The notes under the pieces were generated by a model, which saw only the letters and a list, made by a program, of their open reading frames with translations, was not told where the DNA came from and did no database searches. DNA of 64,000 bases from Bradyrhizobium sp. BR13661 (GTDB lineage Bacteria; Pseudomonadota; Alphaproteobacteria; Rhizobiales; Xanthobacteraceae), in assembly GCF_029892425.1 (NCBI RefSeq), contig NZ_JARXWB010000039.1, positions 1-64,000 on the forward strand. Direction: 5' to 3'. The position numbers and the translations under genes were made by a program. Of the stretch, positions 8,427 through 17,080 are shown one piece after another; position 1 is the stretch's first letter, and the number at the start of each line of letters is the position of its first letter.

Positions 8427-10568
8427 TCAGAGATCTAAGACTTCGCGCACCTTTTGCGCGAGCTTGTCGCTCCTATAGGGTTTTTGCAGCAGATGCACCC
8501 CAGGATCGAGGCGGCCATGATGGACGATCGAGTTCTCGGTGTAGCCCGACGTGTACAAGACCTTGATACCGGGTGCCATCTGCCCGACCCGCTCAGCGAG
8601 TTGCTTTCCAGTCATGCCGCCAGGCATGACAACGTCCGTGAACAATAGATCGGGGACACCGGAACGCGACACTTCCTGCAGTGCGGAGGGTCCGTCGCAG
8701 GCCTCGGTGACCCGATAACCCAGGCGGCGCAATTGCTGGACCGCGAACATCCGTACATGAGGATCGTCCTCGACGACGAGGATCGTTTCAATACCGGTCG
8801 CAAGGGTTGCAGGAGTTCGGGACGACTGAACGGCAGTCGGCGCATCGGCCTTGGCACGTGGCAAGAAGATCTTCACGCAGGTGCCGTGTCCGATCTCGCT
8901 GTAAATCTGGGTGTACCCACCTGTCTGCTTGACGAAGCCGTGCACCATGCTCAGCCCAAGTCCCGTTCCCCTGCCGACCGGCTTGGTCGTGAAGAACGGC
9001 TCGAAGATTCGATCGAGTATCTCCGGTGCTATGCCGCTTCCCGTATCGGACAAGGCCATCATGACGTATTGGCCCGGAGTCACCTCCACGTTGTGGGCGG
9101 CATATTCTTCCGACACGTCGACATTAGCCGTCTCAATCGTCAGCTTGCCTCCCTGCGGCATCGCATCGCGCGCGTTGAGGACGACGTTGACGATTGCGGT
9201 CTCCATTTGACGGATATCGGCGGTCACGGTCCACAACGGCTTCGTCAAGCGGAGATCGACTTCGACATTTTCCCCTATGGTCCGCCGCAACAGGCTGTTC
9301 ATGTGCGTCACGACCTCATTCAAGTCGAACGTGCTCGGCTCGAGCGTCTGGCGTCGGGCGAAGGCGAGCATCAGCTGCGTCAGGCCTGCGCCGCGTTCGG
9401 CGGCGGCAAAAATCGGCTCGACCAGCTTGCGATGCGGATCGTCGCTCTTCATCTCGTCCAGCAGAACCTCTGCATTGCCGAGAATGACCGTCAGCAGATT
9501 GTTGAAGTCGTGGGCCACACCGCCTGTCAGCTGTCCAACTGCTTGTATTTTCTGCGCCTGCAGCAGTTGCGCTTCCACTCGCTTGCGATCGGTGATGTCC
9601 TCGGTCAAGAATGCGACGCCACCGATGTTGCCAAGGGTGTCAAACCATGGTCGCACCTCCCAGCGCAGCCATTGCACGCGTCCGTCGGCTCTCGTGAACG
9701 AGTCCTCTTCGGCATGAAGCGTCTCGCCCGCAAGGGCGCGGCGGTGAATCGCGCGCCAGCGATCCGGGATTTCGGGAAAAACTTCATAATGTGACAGGCC
9801 GTGCAAATCTCGGCCGACGAGGCCGTAGTCCGTAAGCCATCGGTCGCTGTAGACGAGGTAGCGCAGGTCTTTGTCGAGTATCGCAATCGCGGCCGGAGCG
9901 TACTTGATGAAATATCTCAGACGCTCCTCGCTTTCACGCAAGGCTTCGACTCCCTTTTGCTGAAGAGCCTCAAGAGCCCTGCGGGTTGAAATGTCCCTCA
10001 CCGCTGCAATCGCTGCGGACCGATCTGCCATTGCAATTGGACTGAGGCTGATCTCGGCCGGGAATTCGGTCGAGTCTTTTCGTCGCGCCCATAACAACAG
10101 CCCTCCACCCATCATTCGCGTCTTGGGTTGCGTGAAGTAGGCGCCCAGATGGCTCAAATGTGCCTTGCGAAATCGCTCCGGGATCAGAATCTCGACGGGC
10201 TTGTCCACGAGTTCTTCGGGCGCGTACCCAAAAATGTCCGAGACGCGGTCGCTGGCGAACTCGATCACACCGGCATCGTTGACCATCAGGACGGCGTCTG
10301 GACTCGCAGCGAGGACGCCTTTGAATCTCGCCTCGCTTGCGTGCAAATCGGCTGCTGCCTTGGCCCGATATACGCTCCCCTTGCCGCGTCCCAGGTTGCG
10401 CAGCCGCTGTTGTAGTCTGAGCCACAACGAGGTTCCGAGCCTTCCGGAATCCTCGCCATCGTCTCGGGTATGTGAACGGCTCAATTCCCACCTGCCATAC
10501 GGCACTGAAGGCCACTTCCGGGCGAACGACGCGACATCGAATTGACCGCCTCCCTTGGCAGGTTGCAA
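8427..10568 (-). CDS. Hybrid PAS-domain sensor histidine kinase with receiver
   Basis: The 713-residue protein is a soluble sensor kinase with no clear membrane spans. Two PAS domains are visible, at about residues 78-195 (SPDAVLMVNDAGVIEFAS) and 213-330 (ending in LTEDITDRKR). A HisKA domain follows, with the phospho-accepting His353 in GGVAHDFNNLL. Next comes an ATPase domain with a GTGLGLSMVHGF box. A C-terminal receiver from about residue 593 has acceptor Asp645 in FTDVVMPGG and a KPY motif. It would sense a cytoplasmic or redox cue through PAS and pass phosphate to its own receiver or to a separate partner. No partner regulator lies beside it. It interrupts the usual tatD-metG neighbourhood. 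The start at 10568 is the farthest plausible one and could be shorter. Confidence 0.9.
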   Translation of the reverse strand: MQPAKGGGQFDVASFARKWPSVPYGRWELSRSHTRDDGEDSGRLGTSLWLRLQQRLRNLGRGKGSVYRAKAAADLHASEARFKGVLAASPDAVLMVNDAGVIEFASDRVSDIFGYAPEELVDKPVEILIPERFRKAHLSHLGAYFTQPKTRMMGGGLLLWARRKDSTEFPAEISLSPIAMADRSAAIAAVRDISTRRALEALQQKGVEALRESEERLRYFIKYAPAAIAILDKDLRYLVYSDRWLTDYGLVGRDLHGLSHYEVFPEIPDRWRAIHRRALAGETLHAEEDSFTRADGRVQWLRWEVRPWFDTLGNIGGVAFLTEDITDRKRVEAQLLQAQKIQAVGQLTGGVAHDFNNLLTVILGNAEVLLDEMKSDDPHRKLVEPIFAAAERGAGLTQLMLAFARRQTLEPSTFDLNEVVTHMNSLLRRTIGENVEVDLRLTKPLWTVTADIRQMETAIVNVVLNARDAMPQGGKLTIETANVDVSEEYAAHNVEVTPGQYVMMALSDTGSGIAPEILDRIFEPFFTTKPVGRGTGLGLSMVHGFVKQTGGYTQIYSEIGHGTCVKIFLPRAKADAPTAVQSSRTPATLATGIETILVVEDDPHVRMFAVQQLRRLGYRVTEACDGPSALQEVSRSGVPDLLFTDVVMPGGMTGKQLAERVGQMAPGIKVLYTSGYTENSIVHHGRLDPGVHLLQKPYRSDKLAQKVREVLDL

Positions 10569-10917
10569 TTCCTGCGAAGACTACCATAGGAACGGCTGTA
10601 GCTATGGACTTGTCATAACGCGTATCGCATTACCGCTGCGAACGTGCGCCGCCCACCGACCGCGAAGCTGCGTTATCTTTCGCCTCGTCGCATGAGAAGC
10701 GGAGACCTGCGTCTCATTTGCAATGATCTGGATCAATGAGGCGGGTCACGTCTGGCGCCTGATACCGCTCGCAGACGGCGGCGCCTATCTCGATACCGGC
10801 ATGCGATCACCCCTGGGCGGGGTCGCGCGGGCTTTGGGTACGCGGCGCAGCCGGCTTTGGCCTATCGTGGCGACGCGATGCGGTTGCCAAGTCGCATCGC
10901 CACGAGATTGGGTAACG
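10569..10917. other. Intergenic stretch with one long hairpin
   Basis: No convincing gene is present. A plus-strand open frame of 83 codons at 10723 runs into the end of metG and resembles nothing. A strong imperfect hairpin occurs at 10865-10905: TCGTGGC and GATGCG on the left pair with CGCATC and GCCACGA on the right, with a five-base bulge. It lies just beyond the metG stop and may end or protect that transcript, although no T-run follows it on the minus strand. Confidence 0.45.
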
Positions 10918-12909
10918 CTAGGCCGCTGGCTCGATGTAGCGCGGGAACGCGGGCGTCGGCGCCGGCAGCGTTGATCCGGGCGTGATGCGCTTGGCGCCGC
11001 CGAGCATGGCAAAGTTGCGCTCGCTCACGGGAATACCGAGACTGTCGAGCAGCAGGCTTGAAGCAGTTGGCATCGCCGGTTGAGCCAGGATCGCGATCTG
11101 GCGCACGACTTCGGCGGTGACGTAGAGCACCGTCTTCTGGCGCGCAGGATCGGTCTTGGCGAGCGCCCACGGCGCCTCGCCCGCGAAATAGCGGTTGGCC
11201 TCTGCCACCACGGCCCACACGGCGTTGAGCCAGTGATGGATCTGCTGCGTCGCCATGGCTTCGCGGCTGGCCGCGATCATGCCGTCGGCCATCGCCAGGA
11301 TCGCCTTGTCGTTGTCGCTGAATGCGCCGGGCTCCGGCAGCCCCCCGCCGAATTGCTTGGCGATCATCGACAGCGAGCGCTGCGCGAGGTTGCCGAGATC
11401 GTTAGCGAGATCGGCATTGATGCGCGCGACGATGGCCTCGTGGTTGTAGTTGCCGTCCTGGCCGTAGGAGACCTCGCGCAGGAAGAAATAGCGCATCTGG
11501 TCGACGCCGTACTGGTCGGCGAGATTGAAGGGATCGACGACATTGCCGACCGACTTCGACATCTTCTCGCCCCTGTTGAACAGGAAGCCGTGGGCATACA
11601 CCCGCTTCGGCAGCGCAAGGCCTGCCGACATCAGGAATGCCGGCCAGTACACCGCATGGAAGCGGATGATGTCCTTGCCGATGATGTGCAGATCGGCCGG
11701 CCAGTAGCGCCAATTCTTGTCGTCTTCGTCGGGGAAGCCGACACCGGTGATATAGTTGGTCAGCGCGTCGACCCAGACATACATCACATGCTCTTCGGCG
11801 CCGGGCACCTTGACGCCCCAGTCGAACGTGGTGCGCGAGATCGAGAGATCGCGCAGGCCGCCTCTCACGAAGCTCACGACCTCGTTGCGGCGCGCATCCG
11901 GGCCGATGAATTCAGGGTGCTGCTCGTAGAGCTTCAACAGCTTGTCCTGATAGGCAGACAGGCGGAAGAAATAGCTGTTCTCCTCGACCCAATCGACCGG
12001 CGTGCCCTGCGGCCCGAGGCGCACGCCGTCGTCGTTCAGGCGCGTCTCATCCTCGGCGTAATAGGCCTCATCACGCACCGAGTACCAGCCGGAATAGCTG
12101 TCGAGATAAATGTCGCCATTCGCCTCCATGCGGCGCCAGATCTCCTGGCTCGAGCGATGATGCTGCTCCTCGGTGGTGCGGATGAAGCGATCGAACGAGA
12201 CGTTCAGGCGTTCGTCCATCTCCTTGAAGCGGCCGGCGTTGCGGGTCGCCAGCGCAGACGGGGTCAGACCCTCGTTCTGCGCCGTCTGAACCATCTTCTG
12301 GCCGTGCTCGTCCGTGCCCGTCAGGAAGAACACGTCCTTGCCGTCGAGCCGCGCGAAGCGCGCCAGCACGTCGGCCGAAATCGCCTCATAGGCGTGACCG
12401 ATATGCGGGCTGCCGTTGGGATAGGCGATCGCGGTCGAGATGTAGAAGACGTTGTCGCGTGCGGGGGCGGCCGCGGGCGTTGTGGCCTTTGGCGCCGCCG
12501 CGGGCTTCGGCGCAGGCGGCGCCTTGGGTTTCAGGACCTTGGGTTTCGAGACCTCGGGTTTAGTGACCTTGGGCTGCACGGCCTTCGGCGAAGTGACGAC
12601 AGGAGCCGGTGCCGCGATCACGGCGGGCTCGGTCACCTTCGCCTTCCTGGCTGCGGTCTTCGTCGGGGGCTTTGCAGGCTTTCTGGCAGCCGCCGTCTTC
12701 ACTGCCTTCTTGGCGACAACCTGCTTCTTCGCGGCTTTCTTGCCGGCCTTCTTTGCCGTCTTCGCAGCGCTCTTCGTCGCGCCATTCTTCAAGCCGTTCT
12801 TGGCCGCGGCCTTCTTAGTCTTCTTGGTAGCTTTGCGCGCAGGCGCCTTCGCGGCTTTCTTCGCAGCCTTCTTCTTGCCCTTGGCGGTTTTCTTAGCTCG
12901 CGTTGCCAC
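10918..12909 (-). CDS. metG: Methionyl-tRNA synthetase with histone-like N-terminal tail
   Basis: The enzyme charges tRNA-Met with methionine. The catalytic part begins at about residue 151 and shows NGSPHIGHAYEA with the HIGH motif (169-172), a DEHGQK segment and the KMSKS loop (GEKMSKSVGN). The class I fold is complete and the C-terminal tRNA-binding dimerisation domain of some MetRS is absent. What is odd is the first 150 residues. Residues 1-90 are almost only Lys, Ala, Arg and Thr (repeats of KKAAKK type, like histone H1 tails). Residues 90-150 are a Pro/Lys/Ala linker with PKV and PKA repeats. The start is a GTG at 12909 preceded by AAAGGAAG, and no methionine exists between it and the catalytic core, so the tail is probably made. 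It heads a cluster on the same strand as holB and tmk. Confidence 0.93.
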   Translation of the reverse strand: MATRAKKTAKGKKKAAKKAAKAPARKATKKTKKAAAKNGLKNGATKSAAKTAKKAGKKAAKKQVVAKKAVKTAAARKPAKPPTKTAARKAKVTEPAVIAAPAPVVTSPKAVQPKVTKPEVSKPKVLKPKAPPAPKPAAAPKATTPAAAPARDNVFYISTAIAYPNGSPHIGHAYEAISADVLARFARLDGKDVFFLTGTDEHGQKMVQTAQNEGLTPSALATRNAGRFKEMDERLNVSFDRFIRTTEEQHHRSSQEIWRRMEANGDIYLDSYSGWYSVRDEAYYAEDETRLNDDGVRLGPQGTPVDWVEENSYFFRLSAYQDKLLKLYEQHPEFIGPDARRNEVVSFVRGGLRDLSISRTTFDWGVKVPGAEEHVMYVWVDALTNYITGVGFPDEDDKNWRYWPADLHIIGKDIIRFHAVYWPAFLMSAGLALPKRVYAHGFLFNRGEKMSKSVGNVVDPFNLADQYGVDQMRYFFLREVSYGQDGNYNHEAIVARINADLANDLGNLAQRSLSMIAKQFGGGLPEPGAFSDNDKAILAMADGMIAASREAMATQQIHHWLNAVWAVVAEANRYFAGEAPWALAKTDPARQKTVLYVTAEVVRQIAILAQPAMPTASSLLLDSLGIPVSERNFAMLGGAKRITPGSTLPAPTPAFPRYIEPAA

Positions 12910-12958
12910 GACGACTTCCTTTACCGGCTTCTCAGAAATTTGGATTCAAACTTGCGCT

Positions 12959-14005
12959 CTAGCGCGTTGCGTCCGCCAGCCAGCCGAACACCGAAAAAAC
13001 CAAGGGCTTTCGCTCCAGATTGTAGGTTTCGGTGTCGCGCGCGGCGCGGACGATCTTTTCCCATACCTCGCTCAAGCGCGCAAGGCGCGGCAGGTTCTGG
13101 TTGGCATTGGCGTCGTCCGCATGCAGGCGGTCCGCGATCCAGCGATCGATGCCGTCGACGAAGGCTGCGAGCGCCACGCGATCGCTGGTGCCAAGAGATT
13201 CGCCAAGGGTGTGCAATTCGCGCGGATCGACCTCCGGCAGGCGCGCCAACAGCGCCGCCGTGCGCTGCTGAAGTTTCAGCGCATCGCCGCCGAGCAGCGT
13301 CAGCGCCCGTGCAACGCTGCCCTCGGAGGCCTCCGCAGCCTCGCGCAGTGCCAGATCAGTTGGAGCAAGGTCGGCGGCCGCAGCGGCTGCGCCGAGGACC
13401 TCGTCGGTTGTCAGGGATCGCAAGCGCAGCTTGCGGCAACGCGACTGGATGGTGGCGAGCACGCGCGCCGGTGCGTGGCTCACCAAAAGGAACAACGATC
13501 GCTGCGGCGGCTCCTCGAGGATCTTGAGCAGTGCGTTCGCAGCATTGGGATTGAGCTCGTCGACGGTGTCGACGATGCAGACGCGCCAGCCTTCGGCGGC
13601 AGCCGTCGAGCCGAAGAACGCTATGGTCTCGCGCGTCTCGTCGACGGTGATGACGGTGCGCATCACCCCGCGGTCGTTGGCAGTGCGCTCCAGCGTTAGC
13701 AGCCCGCCATGCGAGCCAGCCGCGACCTGCCGCGCCACGGTGTCATCGGAATCAACCGCGAGGTCCTCGGCGCCCTGCACGGCTGGCGCCAGCGGCTGCC
13801 CGTGGGCAAGCACGAAGCGCGCCATGCGATACGCCAGCGTCGCCTTGCCAATCCCTTGCGGGCCACCGATCAGCCAGGCATGCGCGATGCGCCCGCTGCG
13901 ATAGGCCGCCAGCAGCGCGGCCTCCGCCTCGCGATGGCCGAACAGAAGGCTGGTCTCGCGGGGATGCGGAATGGCGCTCTCGCGCTCGACTTGACGCGGG
14001 CTCAT
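12959..14005 (-). CDS. holB: DNA polymerase III subunit delta'
   Basis: This 348-residue protein is the delta' subunit of the clamp loader, an AAA+ protein that helps open and load the beta clamp. The P-loop-like GGPQGIGKATLA is near residue 50. The conserved NAANALLKILEEPP segment and the SRC-type sensor (IQSRCRKLRLR) are both present. The four zinc-binding cysteines seen in enterobacterial delta' are not obvious, as is usual in alphaproteobacteria. The start overlaps the end of tmk by four bases (ATGA), so the two are translationally coupled. It is followed on the same strand by metG, 49 bases away. This tmk-holB-metG order is conserved in many alphaproteobacteria. Confidence 0.95.
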   Translation of the reverse strand: MSPRQVERESAIPHPRETSLLFGHREAEAALLAAYRSGRIAHAWLIGGPQGIGKATLAYRMARFVLAHGQPLAPAVQGAEDLAVDSDDTVARQVAAGSHGGLLTLERTANDRGVMRTVITVDETRETIAFFGSTAAAEGWRVCIVDTVDELNPNAANALLKILEEPPQRSLFLLVSHAPARVLATIQSRCRKLRLRSLTTDEVLGAAAAAADLAPTDLALREAAEASEGSVARALTLLGGDALKLQQRTAALLARLPEVDPRELHTLGESLGTSDRVALAAFVDGIDRWIADRLHADDANANQNLPRLARLSEVWEKIVRAARDTETYNLERKPLVFSVFGWLADATR

Positions 14006-14688
14006 GCCGACACCACCGAGGCGGGCGTCGGCAGGAGACGGTCGCGCAGCGCGGTCCAGACACGGCCGGCGACCGTATCAGGATCGGAATTGGCGTCGAT
14101 CAGCACGCAGCGCGCGGGATCGTCTGCAGCAATCTTGCGATAGGCCTCGCGCAAGCCTTGATGGAAGGCGATCTTTTCACCTTCGAACCTGTCGGGCGCG
14201 TCGCTGCCGCGCCGCGCCGCCGCACGGGCCAGGCCGATCTCGACCGGCAGGTCGAGGATGATAGTGAGGTCTGGCTTGAGATCGCCGATCGTGACCCGCT
14301 GCATGGCGTTGATCAACCCGGCAGGCACGCTGCCGAGGCTGCCCTGATAGGCACGTGTCGAGTCGGCGAAGCGGTCGCACAGCACCCAGATGCCCTGCTT
14401 GAGCGCAGGCTCGATCACGGTCCGAACATGGTCGTCGCGCGCGGCGGCGAACAGCAGCGTTTCGGCTTCAGGCCCGAGCAGCTTGCCCATCCCCGACAGC
14501 ACCAGATGGCGCATGATCTCGGCACCCGGTGACCCGCCCGGCTCGCGCGTGACGAGGATGCGCATCCTTGCCGCCTTGAGACGGTCGGCGAGCTTCTTGA
14601 TCTGGGTCGACTTGCCCGCCCCCTCGCCGCCTTCAAAGGTGACGAAGCGTCCGCGTCCGGACGGCCATGTTGCCGCGCTTTCACCCAT
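14002..14688 (-). CDS. tmk: Thymidylate kinase
   Basis: The enzyme phosphorylates dTMP to dTDP with ATP. The product is 228 residues, close to the usual length with a small N-terminal extension. The P-loop FEGGEGAGKST is at about residues 18-28, followed by the DR(F/Y)-type motif CDRFADSTRAYQG and the TREPGGSPGAE segment. The lid region has Arg-rich AAARRGSDAPDRFE. It starts at 14688, two bases after the dacC stop, and its stop overlaps the holB start. The dacC-tmk-holB-metG run is therefore very probably one operon. Nothing unusual is seen. Confidence 0.96.
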   Translation of the reverse strand: MGESAATWPSGRGRFVTFEGGEGAGKSTQIKKLADRLKAARMRILVTREPGGSPGAEIMRHLVLSGMGKLLGPEAETLLFAAARDDHVRTVIEPALKQGIWVLCDRFADSTRAYQGSLGSVPAGLINAMQRVTIGDLKPDLTIILDLPVEIGLARAAARRGSDAPDRFEGEKIAFHQGLREAYRKIAADDPARCVLIDANSDPDTVAGRVWTALRDRLLPTPASVVSA

Positions 14689-14690
14689 GG

Positions 14691-15953
14691 TCAGAGCTTC
14701 TCGGCGCCCGCGCGGAACATGCCGATCACGAGCTCGCTGGCGCCGTCGATCGCGCGCCGCATGGTCGAGCCGGTGCCAACAGCCTCGGCCGCATAGACCG
14801 GTGTCTCCACCGCGATATTGCCGCTGCGCCAGACCCTGACCACGCCGACCTGCTGGCCGACCTGAACCGGTGCGCGCACGGGGCCGCTATAGACGACTCG
14901 CGCGATCAGCTTGTCGCCGCCGCTCTTGTGCACCATCACCTTCACCGGCTCTTTCGCGACCAGCTTCACCGAGCGGCTCTCGCCGCCAAACACCTTGGCA
15001 TAGCCAACCTGCTGATCGGCCGCGATCAGGGTGCGGGTCTCGAAATTGCGAAAGCCCCACTCCAGCATCTTCTTGGCTTCGGTGGCGCGGTCCTCGGGAT
15101 CTTCCAGGCCGTTGACGACGACGATCAACCGCGTGCCGTTCTGCACCGCCGAGCCCACCATGCCGTAGCCGCCCTCCTTGGTGTAACCGGTCTTCAGGCC
15201 GTCGGCGCCTTCCAGCGAATTCAGCAGCGGATTGCGGTTGGGCTGGCGGATCTTGTTCCAGGTGAACTCCTTCTCGCCGAACAGTTTGTAGAATTCGGGG
15301 AAGTCCAGGATGATGTGACGGGCGAGCATGCCGAGCTCGCGCACCGTCATCTTGTTGCCGGGATCGGGCAAGCCGTTGGAATTGGCGAAGGTCGATTTGG
15401 TCAGGCCCAGCTCGCGGGCGCGCTTGGTCATGAAGTCGGATGCAAAGATGCGCTCGTTGCCGGCGATGCCTTCAGCGAGCGCGATGCAGGCGTCGTTGCC
15501 GCTCTGGATGATCGCGCCGTGCAGGAGGTCGTCGACCGAAACCTTGCTGTTGATGGCTGCGAACATGGTCGAACCGCCGGAGGGAGCGCCGCCTTTGCGC
15601 CAGGCGTTCTCGCTGATCCGGTATTCGTCGGTCAGCTTGACGTCGCCCTTCTTGATCTCGTTGAACACGACCTCTGCGGTCACCAGCTTCATCATGCTGG
15701 ACGGGGCGCGCAGCTCGTCGGCATTCTTCTCGAACAGCACGCTGCCGCTGGAAGCCTCGATCAGGATCGCAGTGGGCGCGTCGCCGTCGAAGCCGGCGTC
15801 CTCCGCCTTCTTGGCGCCCTGGACGCTCTGGTTGGCGGCGTAAATCACCCCGCCCCAGCTCAGGCTCACGGCAAGCGCCGCTGCGACCAACCCGCGCGCC
15901 AGCACTCCGGCTGTGACCCCGGTGTGACGAAGCGAGATGAGACGAAATGCCAT
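14691..15953 (-). CDS. dacC: D-alanyl-D-alanine carboxypeptidase (PBP5/6 type)
   Basis: This low-molecular-weight penicillin-binding protein trims the terminal D-alanine from peptidoglycan stem peptides in the periplasm. The 420-residue product has a signal region (residues 1-40, cut near AA-NQ), the catalytic SxxK box Ser86-Met-Met-Lys89, the SGN box in IQSGNDACIALAEG and the KTG box in LKTGYTKEGG. The C-terminal segment (RRAIDGASELVIGMFRAGAEKL region) looks like an amphipathic membrane anchor. I chose the ATG at 15953 because the signal peptide follows it directly; the longer open frame upstream has no family match. It leads the tmk-holB-metG cluster. The symbol dacC is used loosely, since DacA and DacC cannot be told apart here. 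Confidence 0.93.
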   Translation of the reverse strand: MAFRLISLRHTGVTAGVLARGLVAAALAVSLSWGGVIYAANQSVQGAKKAEDAGFDGDAPTAILIEASSGSVLFEKNADELRAPSSMMKLVTAEVVFNEIKKGDVKLTDEYRISENAWRKGGAPSGGSTMFAAINSKVSVDDLLHGAIIQSGNDACIALAEGIAGNERIFASDFMTKRARELGLTKSTFANSNGLPDPGNKMTVRELGMLARHIILDFPEFYKLFGEKEFTWNKIRQPNRNPLLNSLEGADGLKTGYTKEGGYGMVGSAVQNGTRLIVVVNGLEDPEDRATEAKKMLEWGFRNFETRTLIAADQQVGYAKVFGGESRSVKLVAKEPVKVMVHKSGGDKLIARVVYSGPVRAPVQVGQQVGVVRVWRSGNIAVETPVYAAEAVGTGSTMRRAIDGASELVIGMFRAGAEKL

Positions 15954-16106
15954 GGCCAAGCCCTGAGAGCGGCGTTCTAACAAATGGAACCGGGGCGAAC
16001 AACACGCGGATCGGTGCCTCTCCCGGAGATTGCACGATTCTCGTCGCATCCCTATCGTGGCACCTGATGTTTTTCGACCAAACCCCTGAAACAAGGCGGA
16101 AAAGCG

Positions 16107-17063
16107 ATGTCCACCACGCGCGTGATCAAGGCCAATGGGATCGACCTCTTCATCCGCGAGGCCGGCCAAGGGCCGCTGGTGGTGCTGTGCCATGGCTGGC
16201 CGGAACTCTCTTATTCCTGGAGGCACCAGATTCCGGCGCTGGCGGCCGCCGGCTTTCACGTCGTGGCCCCCGATATGCGCGGCTACGGCCAGAGCGCGGC
16301 GCCGCCTGAGGTATCAGCCTATTCGATCCTGGATCTGGTCGGCGATGTGGTCGGGCTGGTCCAGGCGCTCGGCGAGACCAAGGCAATGGTGGTTGGCCAC
16401 GACTGGGGCGCGCCGGTCGCTTGGCATTCAGCCCTCTTCCGCCCTGATATCTTCACGGCGGTCGCAGGCCTGAGTGTGCCGCCGCCGTTCCGCGGACGCG
16501 GCCGGCCGCTCGATCTGCTGCGCCAGGGCGGCATCACCAATTTCTACTGGCAGTACTTCCAGACGCCCGGTGTCGCCGAGGCCGAGTTCGAGCAGGACGT
16601 CGCCCGCACCATGCGCGTCGTGCTCGGCGGGCGTGGACTTGCCGATCCCAACGCTGCGATGTTCGTGCAGGAGGGCAAGGGCTTTCTCGGCCACGCCACG
16701 GCTGACGAGCCGCTGCCCGCGTGGCTGAGCGAGGACGATCTCGCTCACTTCACCGAAAACTTCCGCAAGTCCGGATTCCGCGGCGGACTGAACTGGTATC
16801 GCAATCTCGACCGCAATTGGGAACTGACCGCGCCTTGGCAGGACGCGCAGATCCACCAGCCTTCGCTGTTCATCGCGGGCGCGCAGGACGCCGTCATCAC
16901 CGGCCTGATCGGCGCCAAGCGCGTCAACGAGCTGGAGCGCGTGCTGCCAAACCTCACGCGAAAGCTGATCATCGACGGCGCCGGTCATTGGGTGCAGCAG
17001 GAGCGGCCCGATGAGGTCAACGCTGCGTTGATCAGATTCTTGCGCGAAACGTCTTCGCGCTAG
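16107..17063 (+). CDS. Alpha/beta hydrolase, soluble epoxide hydrolase type
   Basis: The 318-residue protein has the alpha/beta hydrolase fold. The oxyanion-hole motif HGWP (residues 29-32) and the nucleophile elbow VGHDWG, with Asp99 rather than Ser, place it in the epoxide hydrolase/haloalkane dehalogenase branch. HGWP favours epoxide hydrolase. The likely catalytic His is in GAGHWVQQERPDEV near the end. It would open an epoxide to a diol in the cytoplasm, with unknown substrate. It stands alone on the plus strand between dacC and rlpA, both minus. That position suggests a later insertion into a conserved housekeeping block. It converges on rlpA with only 17 bases between the stops. Confidence 0.9.
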   Translation: MSTTRVIKANGIDLFIREAGQGPLVVLCHGWPELSYSWRHQIPALAAAGFHVVAPDMRGYGQSAAPPEVSAYSILDLVGDVVGLVQALGETKAMVVGHDWGAPVAWHSALFRPDIFTAVAGLSVPPPFRGRGRPLDLLRQGGITNFYWQYFQTPGVAEAEFEQDVARTMRVVLGGRGLADPNAAMFVQEGKGFLGHATADEPLPAWLSEDDLAHFTENFRKSGFRGGLNWYRNLDRNWELTAPWQDAQIHQPSLFIAGAQDAVITGLIGAKRVNELERVLPNLTRKLIIDGAGHWVQQERPDEVNAALIRFLRETSSR

Positions 17064-17080
17064 GCGGCGACAGCGCGAGA

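Noticed and set aside
10723..10974. An 83-codon plus-strand frame downstream of the histidine kinase gene
   Set aside because: It overlaps the end of metG, ends in an Arg run and resembles no protein.
11080..13527. An 815-codon plus-strand open frame across metG and holB
   Set aside because: It lies opposite well-supported genes, has an unnatural composition and matches no family. High-GC DNA commonly gives such long shadows.
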